This document shows, piece after piece, positions 17,103 through 26,534 of a DNA stretch of 64,000 nucleotides. Each line of letters begins with the position of its first letter. Positions within the stretch are counted from its first letter, which is position 1. The translations under genes were made by a program, and so were the position numbers. Source of the stretch: JAWKWH01 sp963669455. Its GTDB lineage: Bacteria; Pseudomonadota; Alphaproteobacteria; Rhizobiales; Rhizobiaceae. The stretch spans positions 2,790,001 to 2,854,000 of the forward strand of contig OY770026.1 in NCBI GenBank assembly GCA_963669455.1, given 5' to 3'. The notes under the pieces are model-generated. The model searched no databases. It was not told where the DNA came from and worked only from the letters and a program-made list of their open reading frames with translations.

Positions 17103-18269
17103 ATGGTTGACGCAGCCAACACGATTTCGGGAACGGACGACCCCGCAATTGAATTGACGCCGATGCTTCATTTTGATGCCGAGGCCGCCCGCATTCATGG
17201 CGCCGTGGCCGCAGGTAGAACCCAGGCGCCTGCCCAGCATCCGCTTTGGGTTTCCAACTGGATTGCCCGTTCGGGCGCAAAAACTTTTGTCGCGGCTCTC
17301 CACGATGCCGCCGGCCGACCGGTTTTGTCACTCCCACTTGAGGTGGTGCAGATAAATGCGGTCAAGACCGCGCGTTACATGGCGGGAACCCATGCCAACG
17401 GCAATTTTCCCGCAATGGTTCCGGACTGCCCGGAATTGGGGGCTGATGCGCTCAAGCTGCTCAGTGAACATATCGGCAGAGCCAGGCCGGATATCGATCT
17501 TTTGGCGCTGGAGCGGCAGGCGGCGGAAATTGACGGCGCGGCAAACCCGTTCCTGGAGCTACCTCATTCGCCAAGCCCAAATCAGGCATTGGCGGTCAGT
17601 CTCAAAGGCGGTTTTGACAATGTTTTGAGCAGGCCTAGTGGCAAGCGAAAAAGAAAAAAGCACCGATCTCAATCACGCAAGTTCGAAGCAATGGGCCCAT
17701 GGCGAAGAATACAGGGGCAAACCCCGCAGCAAGCCACCGAAATGCTCGACCTGTTTTTTGTAATGAAGCGGGAGCGGTTTCGCCAATTCGGTATCCCCAA
17801 CGCCTTTGCAGATGAGGGTGTGGTGCGGTTTCTTCACGGCCTGTTTGCAGAAGCAGCCGCCGGTCCCAATCCGGATTTCGTGCTGCATGGTCTGGAAGTG
17901 GCCGGAAAAATCCGCGCCGTAACCGGTTCAAGTATCAGCGGCGACAGGATCGTTTGTGAGTTTTCGTCATTTGCGATTGATGACACAGCCCGCGCGAGCC
18001 CTGGAGAATTTCTATTCTTTGAGGATATCGAGCAAGCATGCAAACTTGGATTGTCGGTCTACGATTTCAGTGTCGGCGACGAACCCTACAAACGGCTTTG
18101 GTGTGATATTTTCCAAACCCAGTTTGATTGTCTGATACCGCTCAATGCCAAAGGCAAACTCGCCGCCGTGGGATTCAAGGCTGCCGGTGAAGTCAAGCGC
18201 GTGCTGAAATCCAATGACCGCCTGTGGAAGGCGGCGAAAAAAATCCGCCGGTCGGTTGCCGGCGGATAA
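17103..18269 (+). CDS. GNAT-fold acetyltransferase of exopolysaccharide loci (BioF2/CelD-like)
   Basis: A 388-residue protein with the double-GNAT pattern of the Acetyltransf_6 group: an N-terminal PLWVSNWIARSG region, a basic KRKRKKHRS hinge near 180, and a C-terminal ERFRQFGIPN to GLSVYDFSVGDEPYKRLW block. Relatives include the holdfast acetyltransferase HfsK. It probably modifies a sugar or polymer in the cytoplasm. The ATG at 17103 follows AAGGA. It lies between the deacetylase and Wzz-like genes. Confidence 0.83.
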   Translation: MVDAANTISGTDDPAIELTPMLHFDAEAARIHGAVAAGRTQAPAQHPLWVSNWIARSGAKTFVAALHDAAGRPVLSLPLEVVQINAVKTARYMAGTHANGNFPAMVPDCPELGADALKLLSEHIGRARPDIDLLALERQAAEIDGAANPFLELPHSPSPNQALAVSLKGGFDNVLSRPSGKRKRKKHRSQSRKFEAMGPWRRIQGQTPQQATEMLDLFFVMKRERFRQFGIPNAFADEGVVRFLHGLFAEAAAGPNPDFVLHGLEVAGKIRAVTGSSISGDRIVCEFSSFAIDDTARASPGEFLFFEDIEQACKLGLSVYDFSVGDEPYKRLWCDIFQTQFDCLIPLNAKGKLAAVGFKAAGEVKRVLKSNDRLWKAAKKIRRSVAGG

Positions 18270-18307
18270 TTGACTGTATCAGTTTTTTTGTTTGTCAGTG
18301 CAGGTTT

Positions 18308-20434
18308 TCACGCCGCCGATCGGTTGCCGGCGTCAGGTTGAGGTGACCGGCCGCTAACCGGACCTACCATCAGTAAATCCTCGTACCCGCTGGAACGCAA
18401 ATCAGCAGCAGCATTCAAAACGGCCCTGTTACGCGGCTCAATGGCGCTGATCAAAACCTCTGATCCCGGCGCGGTCAGACGGCTGACACCAACGGCGTCG
18501 GTCGGCCCGCATTCGACCACCACCATATCATAGGCGGTGGTGAGCGAGTTCATGATGATCGGCAGCCGCTCGACGGCGCGCATCGCGCGCGCCGGACTTG
18601 CGGTTCCAGCCGGTATGACATCGCATTCAGAATAATGGTCGCAGTGGATGATATCGACAAATTGCGCTTCTGAGGCCAGGAGGTCGGTAATGCCCGGCAG
18701 CACGGCGCCGTTCAGCATCGGAAGGGAGGCAACACCATTGGCCGTCAAATCCAGCAGCAGGACCCGCAAACCGGAATCGGCGATTTGACGAGCAAGCATC
18801 ACCGAGGTGGCGGCAGCTTCATCGCCCTCAGGCGACACCAGGATTGCGCGGCTTGCCCGGGCCGCAATCAGACGGTCGGCAACTGTCTTTACCGTCACAC
18901 GGCTGATCGTCACGGTCCGGTCATTGGCGGGCGCAGATACATGGACAGCCTGGTTCGGTGCGGCGGTTGCGGCCACCGCGTGATTGTTCGTCGCTTCCAT
19001 GGGAACCGTCGAGACCGGCGTCAGGCTGCCATGGCGCTCGCGCATGGCGCGTCCGGAAAACAGTTCGCGCAGCAGCGAGACGATAATCATGATCAAAACT
19101 GTCGCTGCGAAGGCCGAGATCGCGATTGGCAGGCGTTTTGGAAAATAAGGCGCTGCCGGCACGGTTGCTTCCTGGAACACGCGTGCGTCTGCAGGCAGGT
19201 AGTTGCGATCCTGTCTGGATGCCGCCTCGCGGTAGCGCGTCAGGTAAGATTCCAGCAATTCGCGCTGTGCCGTCGCCTCGCGTTCCAGAGCTCTAAGCTC
19301 GACCTGTTTTTCCCCGGCGCGGGCAGATTCCACCTTGAGCTTGTTTAAATCCGCCAACAGTTCGCGCTCGCGGATCTTTGCGGTCTCTGCTTCCGTTTTC
19401 AGGCTGCGGAGCAATTTTCTCGCTTCTGTTGCGATCTGGTGATCAAGGTCGACCAGTTGCGAGCGCAACGCCTTGATGCGCGGATGGTTTTCAAGAAGGG
19501 TTGTCGACAGGTCGGCAATATCGGCGTTCAGCTGGACCTGCCTTTCACGCAAGCGCTGAATCAGCGGAGATTCCAGCACATCGGGAAGACTGTCGGGAGA
19601 GATGCCGCTGTCGAGCGCCTTTTTTACCGCAATGGCTTTTGCTTCAACCGACGAACGCGATGCGCGAACTCGCGACAACTCCGTTGACAGTTCGGAAAGC
19701 TGTTGCGTGGCCAGCGGGGCGTCGTTGCCGCCTACCAGAATGTCGGATTCAGCGCGAAAAGACGCAACCTTGGCCTCGGCATCACGCACGCGGGTGCGCA
19801 AATCGTCAATTTCCAGCTCCAGCCATTCGGTCGCGTCGGAATTGGACTGTAATTTGGCTTCACGCTGCAAATTGACATAGGCCTCGGCAATTGCCTGAGG
19901 AACTGCGGCTGCGAGCCGCCGGTCTTTGGATGAGAATTCGACCACGATAACACGGGAATCGGACACCTGATGCACGGTCAGCTTTTCGCGGAATGCCTTT
20001 AGTACACGCTCCTCGGCGGGTATCTCGCTTAGATCGTTTTTCAGACCGGCCAGAACCAGCAGACGGCCTATGACCGACATGTCGGCTGATCCGTCAAATT
20101 CTGGCCGGCTGGCGAGATTGAGCTTGGCGGCAACCTTTTTCAACAGATCGGCAGAAGAAATCAGCTCTACCTGGCTGGCCACTCCCTCCTGGTCGAGAAT
20201 CGGCCTATCCGTATTTCTGGCGCTATCCGGCCTTGTGTAAACCGATTCACGGGTCTCGATCAAAATGCGCGTTTCGGATTTATAGAGAGGCGAAATGACC
20301 GACGCTACCACCAGAGCCAACGCCATCACCACCAGAGCAGCAATAAGGATGCGAAGCCAGTTCTTGGCGATATTGGCAAACAGAGTGCCCAGATCAACAT
20401 CAATGTCCGGATCGACGGTGTGAACGCCCGACAT
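18308..20434 (-). CDS. Wzz/ExoP-type polysaccharide co-polymerase with degenerate kinase domain
   Basis: A 708-residue inner-membrane protein. It has the N-terminal Wzz domain, transmembrane helices at about 26-48 and 431-455, a long periplasmic coiled-coil between them, and a cytoplasmic BY-kinase-like domain at about 510-690. The kinase P-loop should read GxxxxGKT/S but here is SPEGDEAAATSV, and the Walker A' DxD is LLLDLTANG, so ATP hydrolysis and tyrosine phosphorylation are unlikely. No C-terminal Tyr cluster is present. It should set chain length and help export with the Wza-like protein encoded divergently. Confidence 0.88.
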   Translation of the reverse strand: MSGVHTVDPDIDVDLGTLFANIAKNWLRILIAALVVMALALVVASVISPLYKSETRILIETRESVYTRPDSARNTDRPILDQEGVASQVELISSADLLKKVAAKLNLASRPEFDGSADMSVIGRLLVLAGLKNDLSEIPAEERVLKAFREKLTVHQVSDSRVIVVEFSSKDRRLAAAVPQAIAEAYVNLQREAKLQSNSDATEWLELEIDDLRTRVRDAEAKVASFRAESDILVGGNDAPLATQQLSELSTELSRVRASRSSVEAKAIAVKKALDSGISPDSLPDVLESPLIQRLRERQVQLNADIADLSTTLLENHPRIKALRSQLVDLDHQIATEARKLLRSLKTEAETAKIRERELLADLNKLKVESARAGEKQVELRALEREATAQRELLESYLTRYREAASRQDRNYLPADARVFQEATVPAAPYFPKRLPIAISAFAATVLIMIIVSLLRELFSGRAMRERHGSLTPVSTVPMEATNNHAVAATAAPNQAVHVSAPANDRTVTISRVTVKTVADRLIAARASRAILVSPEGDEAAATSVMLARQIADSGLRVLLLDLTANGVASLPMLNGAVLPGITDLLASEAQFVDIIHCDHYSECDVIPAGTASPARAMRAVERLPIIMNSLTTAYDMVVVECGPTDAVGVSRLTAPGSEVLISAIEPRNRAVLNAAADLRSSGYEDLLMVGPVSGRSPQPDAGNRSAA

Positions 20435-20733
20435 GCAATAATACTCCGATACCTAGTGTGCAAAATAATGTAACGAACTTCGGATACGGGACACTAGCCA
20501 CCGCCCACGGTAAAGGCGTATGGTAACCGTCCCGTTAAGGGCGCGGTAACGGCTTGTTTTCCAAGGTTAATGACGGGTAAAATTTTTGACCAAAATTGCC
20601 GGGGTTTGTGCACTGGCAACAGAATTTCGCAGACCAGTTTTACCGGACATTAACCCTAACAGGCCGATAACAGCACCTGATCACTACCGGTCGACCATGC
20701 GGCTGGTTCCTTAAAACAAGGTGCGTTCGTGAA

Positions 20734-21288
20734 ATGAGAAAATCACTCAGCATGATTGTGGTGCTGATGATCGCTGTGGGGTGTTCGAGCTATCGCCCGA
20801 CCCCGGCTGCGTTCCACGAAGCCCTAACCAAACCCTATCTGATCGGCGCAGGCGACCGGGTACGTGTAACCGTGTTCGAGCAGGACGGGCTTTCCAATAC
20901 CTACAGCATCGACCAGTCGGGCTATCTGGCTTTTCCGCTGATCGGCGCAGTCGGCGCAAGAGGGCTAACCACCCAACAGATCGAAAAGGCAATCGCCACC
21001 AAACTGCGCAACGGCTATGTGCGCAATCCTGACGTTTCTGTGGAGGTGGATCGTTACCGGCCCATTTTCGTCATGGGTGAAGTCGGTGCCTCTGGCCAGT
21101 ATTCCTATGTTCCGGGCATGACAGTGCAAAAAGCCATTGCGATTGCTGGCGGGTTTTCGGCAAGGGCCAATCAGTCAAATGCCGATGTCACCCGAAGCAT
21201 CAACAATCAGGTGATCACCGGCCGGGTGCTCACATCAGACCCACTGCTGCCCGGTGATACCGTGTATGTCAGAGAGCGGCTTTTCTAA
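20734..21288 (+). CDS. Wza-like polysaccharide export lipoprotein
   Basis: A 184-residue outer-membrane exporter. The signal ends in AVGC with Cys at about 17, a lipobox, so it is probably a lipoprotein. The Poly_export domain (YLIGAGDRVRVTVFEQ to GYLAFPLIGAVGARG) and a SLBB-like domain (PIFVMGEVGASGQYSYVPG) follow. It is short compared with E. coli Wza, as is usual in alphaproteobacteria. The 299-bp divergent gap 20435-20733 holds AT-rich promoter-like sequence but no feature I can name. Confidence 0.9.
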   Translation: MRKSLSMIVVLMIAVGCSSYRPTPAAFHEALTKPYLIGAGDRVRVTVFEQDGLSNTYSIDQSGYLAFPLIGAVGARGLTTQQIEKAIATKLRNGYVRNPDVSVEVDRYRPIFVMGEVGASGQYSYVPGMTVQKAIAIAGGFSARANQSNADVTRSINNQVITGRVLTSDPLLPGDTVYVRERLF

Positions 21289-21310
21289 TTAGGGGAATTG
21301 GTCAGGCTAG

Positions 21311-22441
21311 GTGAATACCGCTTTGCGCATCGTTCATTGTTTCCGCTCTCCTGTCGGCGGGATTTTCCGGCATGTACGCGATCTGGTCTCGGCGCAAAAC
21401 CAGGCCGGTCATTTGACTGGCATCGTGTGCGATTCGGCGACCGGAGGGGACTATGAAGACAGGCTGTTTGCCGATTTAGAACCGGACCTGGCGCTTGGAA
21501 TTACCAGGCTTCCCATGCAGCGCCATGTCGGGATTAGAGATATCGTTGCCGCAGCGCGTACCTATGCGGCTATTAGGAGATTGCAGCCGGATGTAATTCA
21601 CGGGCATGGCGCCAAAGGCGGCGCTTATGCCCGGATGTTCGGCTCGCTGTTGCGGGTATCAGGGTCTCGCGTTGCTCGCCTTTATTCGCCGCATGGCGGC
21701 AGCCTGCACTATGATGAAGATACGCTGATGGGCAAGGCGATCTTCCTCGCAGAGCGGACAATGGAACGGTGGATGGATCATCTTCTGTTCGTCTCGGACT
21801 ATGAGCGTCTAACCTATACCAGGAAAGTGGGTGAACCGCGGGTCGACAATGCTGTCGTCTATAATGGTTTGAGAGACCGGGAATTCGAACCCGTTTCCCA
21901 CAGCGATGATGCGGCAGATTTTCTCTATGTCGGCATGATGCGGGATCTGAAGGGTCCGGATATTTTTATCAATGCCATCGCGTCTGCAAACCGCCAGTTG
22001 GGGCGTAAACTCACAGCCGTGATGGTTGGCGATGGCGATGATCTGCCGAAATACCACAAACAGGTCGCCGATCTGGGGCTGTCCGACAGTTTTGTTTTTT
22101 TTCCGCCGATGCCGGCGAGAGAAGCATTTCGCCTGGGAAAAACCATTGTCGTTCCGTCGCGCGCTGAAGCCATGCCCTATATCGTGCTTGAAGCGCTTGG
22201 CGGCGGTATGGCTATGATTGCCACCGAAGTGGGCGGAATTCCTGAAATTTTTGGTGAAAAGTGGGAGCACCTCTGCCAACCGAAGCCCTCATCCATTGCC
22301 GCGGCCATGGTTGCCGCCTGCAACGATCCCGGGGCGTTTCGCGAGAGAATGCGGAATTTAACCGAACTCCGGGAAAAATTCTCGGTCGAAACCATGGCAG
22401 CCTCGGTTGAAGCAGCCTATCGCAAGACCCTTACAGTGTAA
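21311..22441 (+). CDS. Glycosyltransferase family 4
   Basis: A 376-residue GT-B enzyme. The N-terminal SPVGGIFRHVRDLV loop (acceptor side) and C-terminal VPSRAEAMPYIVLEALGGG EX7E-type motif, with GGIPEI, are GT4 marks. It transfers a sugar to a lipid-linked acceptor in the cytoplasm. The start is GTG at 21311, 22 nt after the exporter stop, in the same operon. Donor and acceptor are unknown. Confidence 0.87.
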   Translation: MNTALRIVHCFRSPVGGIFRHVRDLVSAQNQAGHLTGIVCDSATGGDYEDRLFADLEPDLALGITRLPMQRHVGIRDIVAAARTYAAIRRLQPDVIHGHGAKGGAYARMFGSLLRVSGSRVARLYSPHGGSLHYDEDTLMGKAIFLAERTMERWMDHLLFVSDYERLTYTRKVGEPRVDNAVVYNGLRDREFEPVSHSDDAADFLYVGMMRDLKGPDIFINAIASANRQLGRKLTAVMVGDGDDLPKYHKQVADLGLSDSFVFFPPMPAREAFRLGKTIVVPSRAEAMPYIVLEALGGGMAMIATEVGGIPEIFGEKWEHLCQPKPSSIAAAMVAACNDPGAFRERMRNLTELREKFSVETMAASVEAAYRKTLTV

Positions 22442-22506
22442 CCCTAAATCGCAAGGCTTTCTTAGTGGGTTTTCGCTAGGCTTCACCCGCAACTGTAGTT
22501 AGGGTG

Positions 22507-24054
22507 ATGAACAAGTTCGATCCAAAAACCCGTTTTTCTGGAGCCGCAGTCCGGAATTTTGATGACGGAAGCGCGCCGGCCGACAATGCCGGTACGCAAG
22601 CCGAGCTGAATTCGATCGCCGACCAGGTCGCAACCCAATACCGGCGCGATACCTTGTCTCCGACGATGTTCGGCGGACTGTTCAGGCTGTTTGAATTCGC
22701 TCTGGTGGTCTTGGCCGGGGCGCTGGTTTATCTGTTCTATGTCGGCCCTGATTCGAATCTCGCCTGGTATTATCCCAGTGCCATCATTTCTGGTGGTCTG
22801 ACGACGGTCATCTTGCTGGAATTCGGCGGAAATTACCGCTTGGCGGCGCTTCGCAATCCGATCTCTCGCATGAACCGGATCCTGCTATCGTGGTGCGGCG
22901 TTTTTGCGCTGATGGCGGTGGCCGGGTTCTTTTTAAAAAATTCGGCCGATTTTTCGCGTGTTTGGTTTGCCGGCTGGTTCGCCAGCGGGCTGGTAGCGAT
23001 CGTGATCCTCAGGCTTTCACTGGCCAAGCTTATTCGCCGCTGGGCCCGCAATGGAACGATGGAACGGCGCGCGGTTATCGTCGGCGGAGGCGAAAGCGCC
23101 GAAGCGCTGATCCGCTCGGTCGAGCGGCAACCGGGCAATGATATTCGCATTTGCGGTATTTTCGATGACCGGGACGATATGCGCTCACCGCCGATTGTGG
23201 CCGGTTATCCAAAACTTGGAACGATACAGGAATTGATCAAGTTTGCCCGTATTGCCCGTATCGACATGCTGATCGTGTCGCTGCCGCTTACGGCTGAGGA
23301 ACGGGTTCTGTCGCTGTTGAAGAAGATCTGGGTTCTGCCGGTCGATATCAGACTGTCCGCCCATGCCAACCAGTTGCGGCTCCACCGGCGCGCCTATTCC
23401 TTCATCGGCTCAGTGGCGATGCTGGATATTTTTGACAAACCGATCAACGAATGGGATTCGGTTGCCAAGCGCATTTTCGACATTGTCTTTTCCATTCTCG
23501 GCATTGTTCTCCTGTCGCCTGTCATGCTGGCTACTGCCATCGCCATCAAGCTTGAGAGCAAGGGGCCGGTGATTTTCAAGCAGAAGCGCCATGGCTTCAA
23601 CAATGAAATCGTCAATGTTTTCAAATTCCGCTCGATGTATTCTGACCAGTGCGATCCGAGTGCGCGCAATGCGGTGACCAAGAACGATCCGCGCGTCACC
23701 AGGGTCGGACGGTTCATCCGCAAAACATCGATCGACGAATTGCCGCAATTCTTCAACTCCCTGAGAGGCGATCTGTCGCTCGTGGGCCCGCGGCCTCATG
23801 CGATTAGTGCGCGGTCCCACGATCTGCTCTATCATGAAGTGGTGGACGGTTATTTCGCCCGCCACCGGGTCAAGCCAGGCGTTACCGGCTGGGCGCAGAT
23901 TAATGGCTGGCGCGGTGAAATCGATTGCGACGACAAGATCAAAATGCGCACCGAATTCGACCTGTATTACATCGAAAACTGGTCGCTCTGGTTTGATCTT
24001 AAAATTGTGCTCCTGACGCCTATCCGGCTGATGAATACGGAAAACGCCTATTGA
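22507..24054 (+). CDS. Polyprenyl-phosphate hexose-1-phosphate transferase (initiating glycosylphosphotransferase)
   Basis: A 515-residue enzyme that starts the repeat unit by adding sugar-1-phosphate to undecaprenyl phosphate. It has several N-terminal membrane helices, a CoA-binding-like middle domain (RRAVIVGGGESAEALIRSV) and a C-terminal bacterial sugar transferase domain with KRIFDIVFS, FKFRSMY, DELPQFFNSLRGDLSLVGPRP. It is WcaJ/HfsE-like in architecture. ATG 22507 has TTAGGG before it; a GTG is one codon upstream. Its TGA overlaps the next start. Confidence 0.92.
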   Translation: MNKFDPKTRFSGAAVRNFDDGSAPADNAGTQAELNSIADQVATQYRRDTLSPTMFGGLFRLFEFALVVLAGALVYLFYVGPDSNLAWYYPSAIISGGLTTVILLEFGGNYRLAALRNPISRMNRILLSWCGVFALMAVAGFFLKNSADFSRVWFAGWFASGLVAIVILRLSLAKLIRRWARNGTMERRAVIVGGGESAEALIRSVERQPGNDIRICGIFDDRDDMRSPPIVAGYPKLGTIQELIKFARIARIDMLIVSLPLTAEERVLSLLKKIWVLPVDIRLSAHANQLRLHRRAYSFIGSVAMLDIFDKPINEWDSVAKRIFDIVFSILGIVLLSPVMLATAIAIKLESKGPVIFKQKRHGFNNEIVNVFKFRSMYSDQCDPSARNAVTKNDPRVTRVGRFIRKTSIDELPQFFNSLRGDLSLVGPRPHAISARSHDLLYHEVVDGYFARHRVKPGVTGWAQINGWRGEIDCDDKIKMRTEFDLYYIENWSLWFDLKIVLLTPIRLMNTENAY

Positions 24055-25337
24055 GCGTGGCGGCGACATTTGGCCCTGGCGTAGCCAACGCCGGCAATGC
24101 TCAAGGCAGTTCACTGCCCCGCGCGGCCGTGAATGCGAAAATCGTCAGTCTGCTGTTCGCTTTGGCGGTCGGCGTTGGCGTATTCCTGTCCGGTTTTGTC
24201 ATCCGCGAACCGGCGCCCTACGAATTGTTCATGGCGCTCGCAATCTCGCTTTGGGGGCTGTTTGCCTTCCGGCTGTCGCGGGCGGTGGCGCCGCTTTTGG
24301 CATTGATGGTGGCATTCGTTACCGGTGGTGTCATCGCGATGACACAGATGGGCAATCTTTACGAAACACCGCTCTATCTGGCGGTTTCTCTGTTTCTGGG
24401 ACTGACATCGGTTTTTCTGGCTGCGGTTATCGAGCGGCGGCCGGCGCTAATAAATACCGCATTCAATGCCTGGTTTCTGTCCGCATTGTTGACCGCCATT
24501 GCCGGCATTATCGGCTATTTCGGGCTGCTGCCCGGCTCTGAGGTTTTTACCCGTTATGGAAGGGCCGCGGGGGTGTTTGAAGACCCGAATGTATTCGGCC
24601 CGTTTCTGGTACTGCCCGCTTTATGGCTGATCCACCGATTGCTCTCCGGCAGTTTGCGAGCGACCATCTTTGCATTGCCGCCATTGCTTATCATTTCGCT
24701 TGGCATTTTTCTGTCATTCTCCCGTGGCGCCTGGGGGCTGTTCGCCATCTCCACGATCCTGCTTGCCGGCGCACTTGCGATCCAGAGCCGGTCAAATTTG
24801 TTCCGGCTCAAACTGGCGGTGACGGGCTTTTGTTTTATCGGGTTCCTCGCGCTTGCGCTGATTGCGGTCCTGCAAATTCCCGAAGTGGCCGAACTGTTTT
24901 CGGCCCGCGCACAATTGATGCAGGACTATGATAGCGGCCAATATGGCCGTTTTGCCAGGTTCGGCATCGCCCTGGGCATAGCCATGGAAAGTCCGTTGGG
25001 CATGGGCGCGCTGGAATTTGGCCGGGTCTGGGGCGAGGACACCCATAATATCTGGCTTAAAGCACTTCTCGACTATTCCTGGCTTGGCTTTGCCTCATTC
25101 CTGATCCTTACCTGCTGGACGTTCGCCGCCGGATTTAAAATCCTGTTCCGGCCCCGTCCCTGGCAGCCCTTCCTGCTGTGCGCCTATATCGTCTTTACCG
25201 GCCATATTGCTCTTGGCAGCATCATCGATATCGACCACTGGCGTCATTTCTATATTTTGATTGGCCTGATCTGGGGATGCCTGGCGCTTGAGCAGAGCCA
25301 TCAGCGCCAAAAACCGGCCGCTCTGGAATCCTCCTGA
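24051..25337 (+). CDS. Wzy/O-antigen ligase family polysaccharide polymerase
   Basis: A 428-residue polytopic membrane protein with about 10-12 hydrophobic helices. The Wzy_C signature is visible: VFEDPNVFGPFL followed by FLSFSRGAWGLF and a later periplasmic GEDTHNIWLKALLDYSW loop. It joins repeat units in the periplasm. The start overlaps the previous stop as TTGA (TTG at 24051); a GTG at 24057 is another choice. It ends the operon, just before a tRNA gene. Confidence 0.87.
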   Translation: MSVAATFGPGVANAGNAQGSSLPRAAVNAKIVSLLFALAVGVGVFLSGFVIREPAPYELFMALAISLWGLFAFRLSRAVAPLLALMVAFVTGGVIAMTQMGNLYETPLYLAVSLFLGLTSVFLAAVIERRPALINTAFNAWFLSALLTAIAGIIGYFGLLPGSEVFTRYGRAAGVFEDPNVFGPFLVLPALWLIHRLLSGSLRATIFALPPLLIISLGIFLSFSRGAWGLFAISTILLAGALAIQSRSNLFRLKLAVTGFCFIGFLALALIAVLQIPEVAELFSARAQLMQDYDSGQYGRFARFGIALGIAMESPLGMGALEFGRVWGEDTHNIWLKALLDYSWLGFASFLILTCWTFAAGFKILFRPRPWQPFLLCAYIVFTGHIALGSIIDIDHWRHFYILIGLIWGCLALEQSHQRQKPAALESS

Positions 25338-25343
25338 ATTCAG

Positions 25344-25371
25344 TTGACCAGGATGCCGAATTGCCTATAGT
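25344..25371 (+). promoter_or_regulatory. Promoter of tRNA-Pro
   Basis: TTGACC (25344-25349) and TATAGT (25366-25371) are 16 nt apart, ending 11 nt before the tRNA. It lies immediately after the polymerase stop codon. Confidence 0.65.
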
Positions 25372-25382
25372 CCGCGCCGGCT

Positions 25383-25459
<77 letters not shown>

Positions 25460-25561
25460 TACTATTCCTGGCCCATCCCGGTTTTTTCAACCAGATACCG
25501 TCGTCAGCAACCGCAGCGCCTGCTTTGTGGCTATACGTGAAAGCTGGTGATCAGCCAGTTT

Positions 25562-25852
25562 TCAAACACCCTCCACCACCGCACAAGTGCATTTGGCGTT
25601 TGACTGGCGCATCAGTTTGGCCGGCTCATATTCGCTGGAGTGATAAAAGGCTTCGGCGCTTTCCATGTCGGGGAATTCAAGCACGACCAGCCGCGCCGGT
25701 TCCCATAAATCGCCTTCAAGCACCTTCATCTTTCCGCCGCGGGCGCGATAGATACCGCCATATTTTTCCACGATCGGCCGGGCCAGAGCCTTATACTCTT
25801 CATAGGCGTCCGGATTTTCAATTTTAGTGTCGACAATAACCCAGGCGCTCAT
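25562..25852 (-). CDS. DUF1330 domain protein
   Basis: A 96-residue cytoplasmic protein of the dimeric alpha-beta barrel (DUF1330) family: MSAWVIVDTKIENPDAYEEYK, YGGIYRARGGK, VVLEFPDMESAEAFYHSSEY. Function unknown for the family. ATG 25852 is used (TTG 25858 is in frame). It is downstream of merR on the same strand. Confidence 0.88.
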   Translation of the reverse strand: MSAWVIVDTKIENPDAYEEYKALARPIVEKYGGIYRARGGKMKVLEGDLWEPARLVVLEFPDMESAEAFYHSSEYEPAKLMRQSNAKCTCAVVEGV

Positions 25853-25887
25853 ACGCAATTACCCTCATAACTTGTTGTGCAAACCGT

Positions 25888-26409
25888 CTATCGCGACTGA
25901 TCCAGCAGCCGCTTGCATTCCAGAAGATCGAACAAGGTCTCCTGAAGCAAGGCTTTGTTGTCCTTTGAAAGCTGTTCTTCATTGACCGACGGCGCACTGG
26001 CTTCAGATTGTTCGGTTTTGCCCACACCCAGAAAACGGCGGCCAACCTTGGCTTTCGCCTTGCCGATCAAGCCATTTTCAGCGTCCATTGCATCGGAGGC
26101 CTGCCGGCTTGCCAAAATTGCCTCGGCGGCCTCCAGATTACCGGCGCCAAGTGCGGTCACATAGACATTGCCGTTTTCGCGAAGAAGTTTTTGTACGCCC
26201 TTTATCGTGTAGCCCTGATCATAAAGCAGGTGGCGTATGCCTTTGATCAGTTCCACATCATTGGGGCGATAGTATCGTCTCCCGCCACCACGCTTCATGG
26301 GCTTGATCTGGGAAAACCGCGTTTCCCAGAACCGCAGCACATGCTGCGGCAAATTCATGTCTTCAGCGACTTCGCTGATGGTCCTGAACGCATCGGGATT
26401 CTTGTCCAT
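25888..26409 (-). CDS. MerR family transcriptional regulator
   Basis: A 173-residue regulator. The N-terminal winged HTH (FRTISEVAEDMNLPQHVLRFWE, RRYYRPNDVELIKGIRHLL) is complete; the C-terminal part is a Rhizobiales-type Ala/Glu-rich tail with no metal-binding Cys cluster, so it is not a classic metal sensor. The ATG at 26409 with AGGTGA upstream is preferred over 26421. It follows ihfA in the conserved plsX-fabH-ihfA-merR order. Target genes unknown; a nested dyad lies in its own leader. Confidence 0.87.
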   Translation of the reverse strand: MDKNPDAFRTISEVAEDMNLPQHVLRFWETRFSQIKPMKRGGGRRYYRPNDVELIKGIRHLLYDQGYTIKGVQKLLRENGNVYVTALGAGNLEAAEAILASRQASDAMDAENGLIGKAKAKVGRRFLGVGKTEQSEASAPSVNEEQLSKDNKALLQETLFDLLECKRLLDQSR

Positions 26410-26436
26410 GGCCGAATGCATCACCTAAATTTGATT

Positions 26437-26485
26437 CGCTGAACATTTCAGCGGGTTGCAAGAAAATTTTCAACCCTTACTGAAA
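26437..26485. promoter_or_regulatory. Nested inverted repeats upstream of merR
   Basis: CGCTGAA-cat-TTCAGCG (26437-26453) is a perfect 7-bp dyad. A second, overlapping dyad pairs TTTCAG..GGGTTG (26446-26458) with CAACCC..CTGAAA (26471-26485). The block is 28-76 nt upstream of the merR ATG. It could be a MerR operator or an alternative-pairing RNA after ihfA; no U-run marks a terminator. Confidence 0.45.
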
Positions 26486-26534
26486 CGAAAATGGGAACTA
26501 TTTTCCAAAAAAGACACCGCAAGAAAGGCTCTTT

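Noticed and set aside
20435..20733. CtrA-like TTAA boxes in the Wzz/Wza divergent promoter
   Set aside because: TTAACC and TTAATG words occur but none with the TTAA-N7-TTAA spacing; such words are common by chance in an AT-rich gap.
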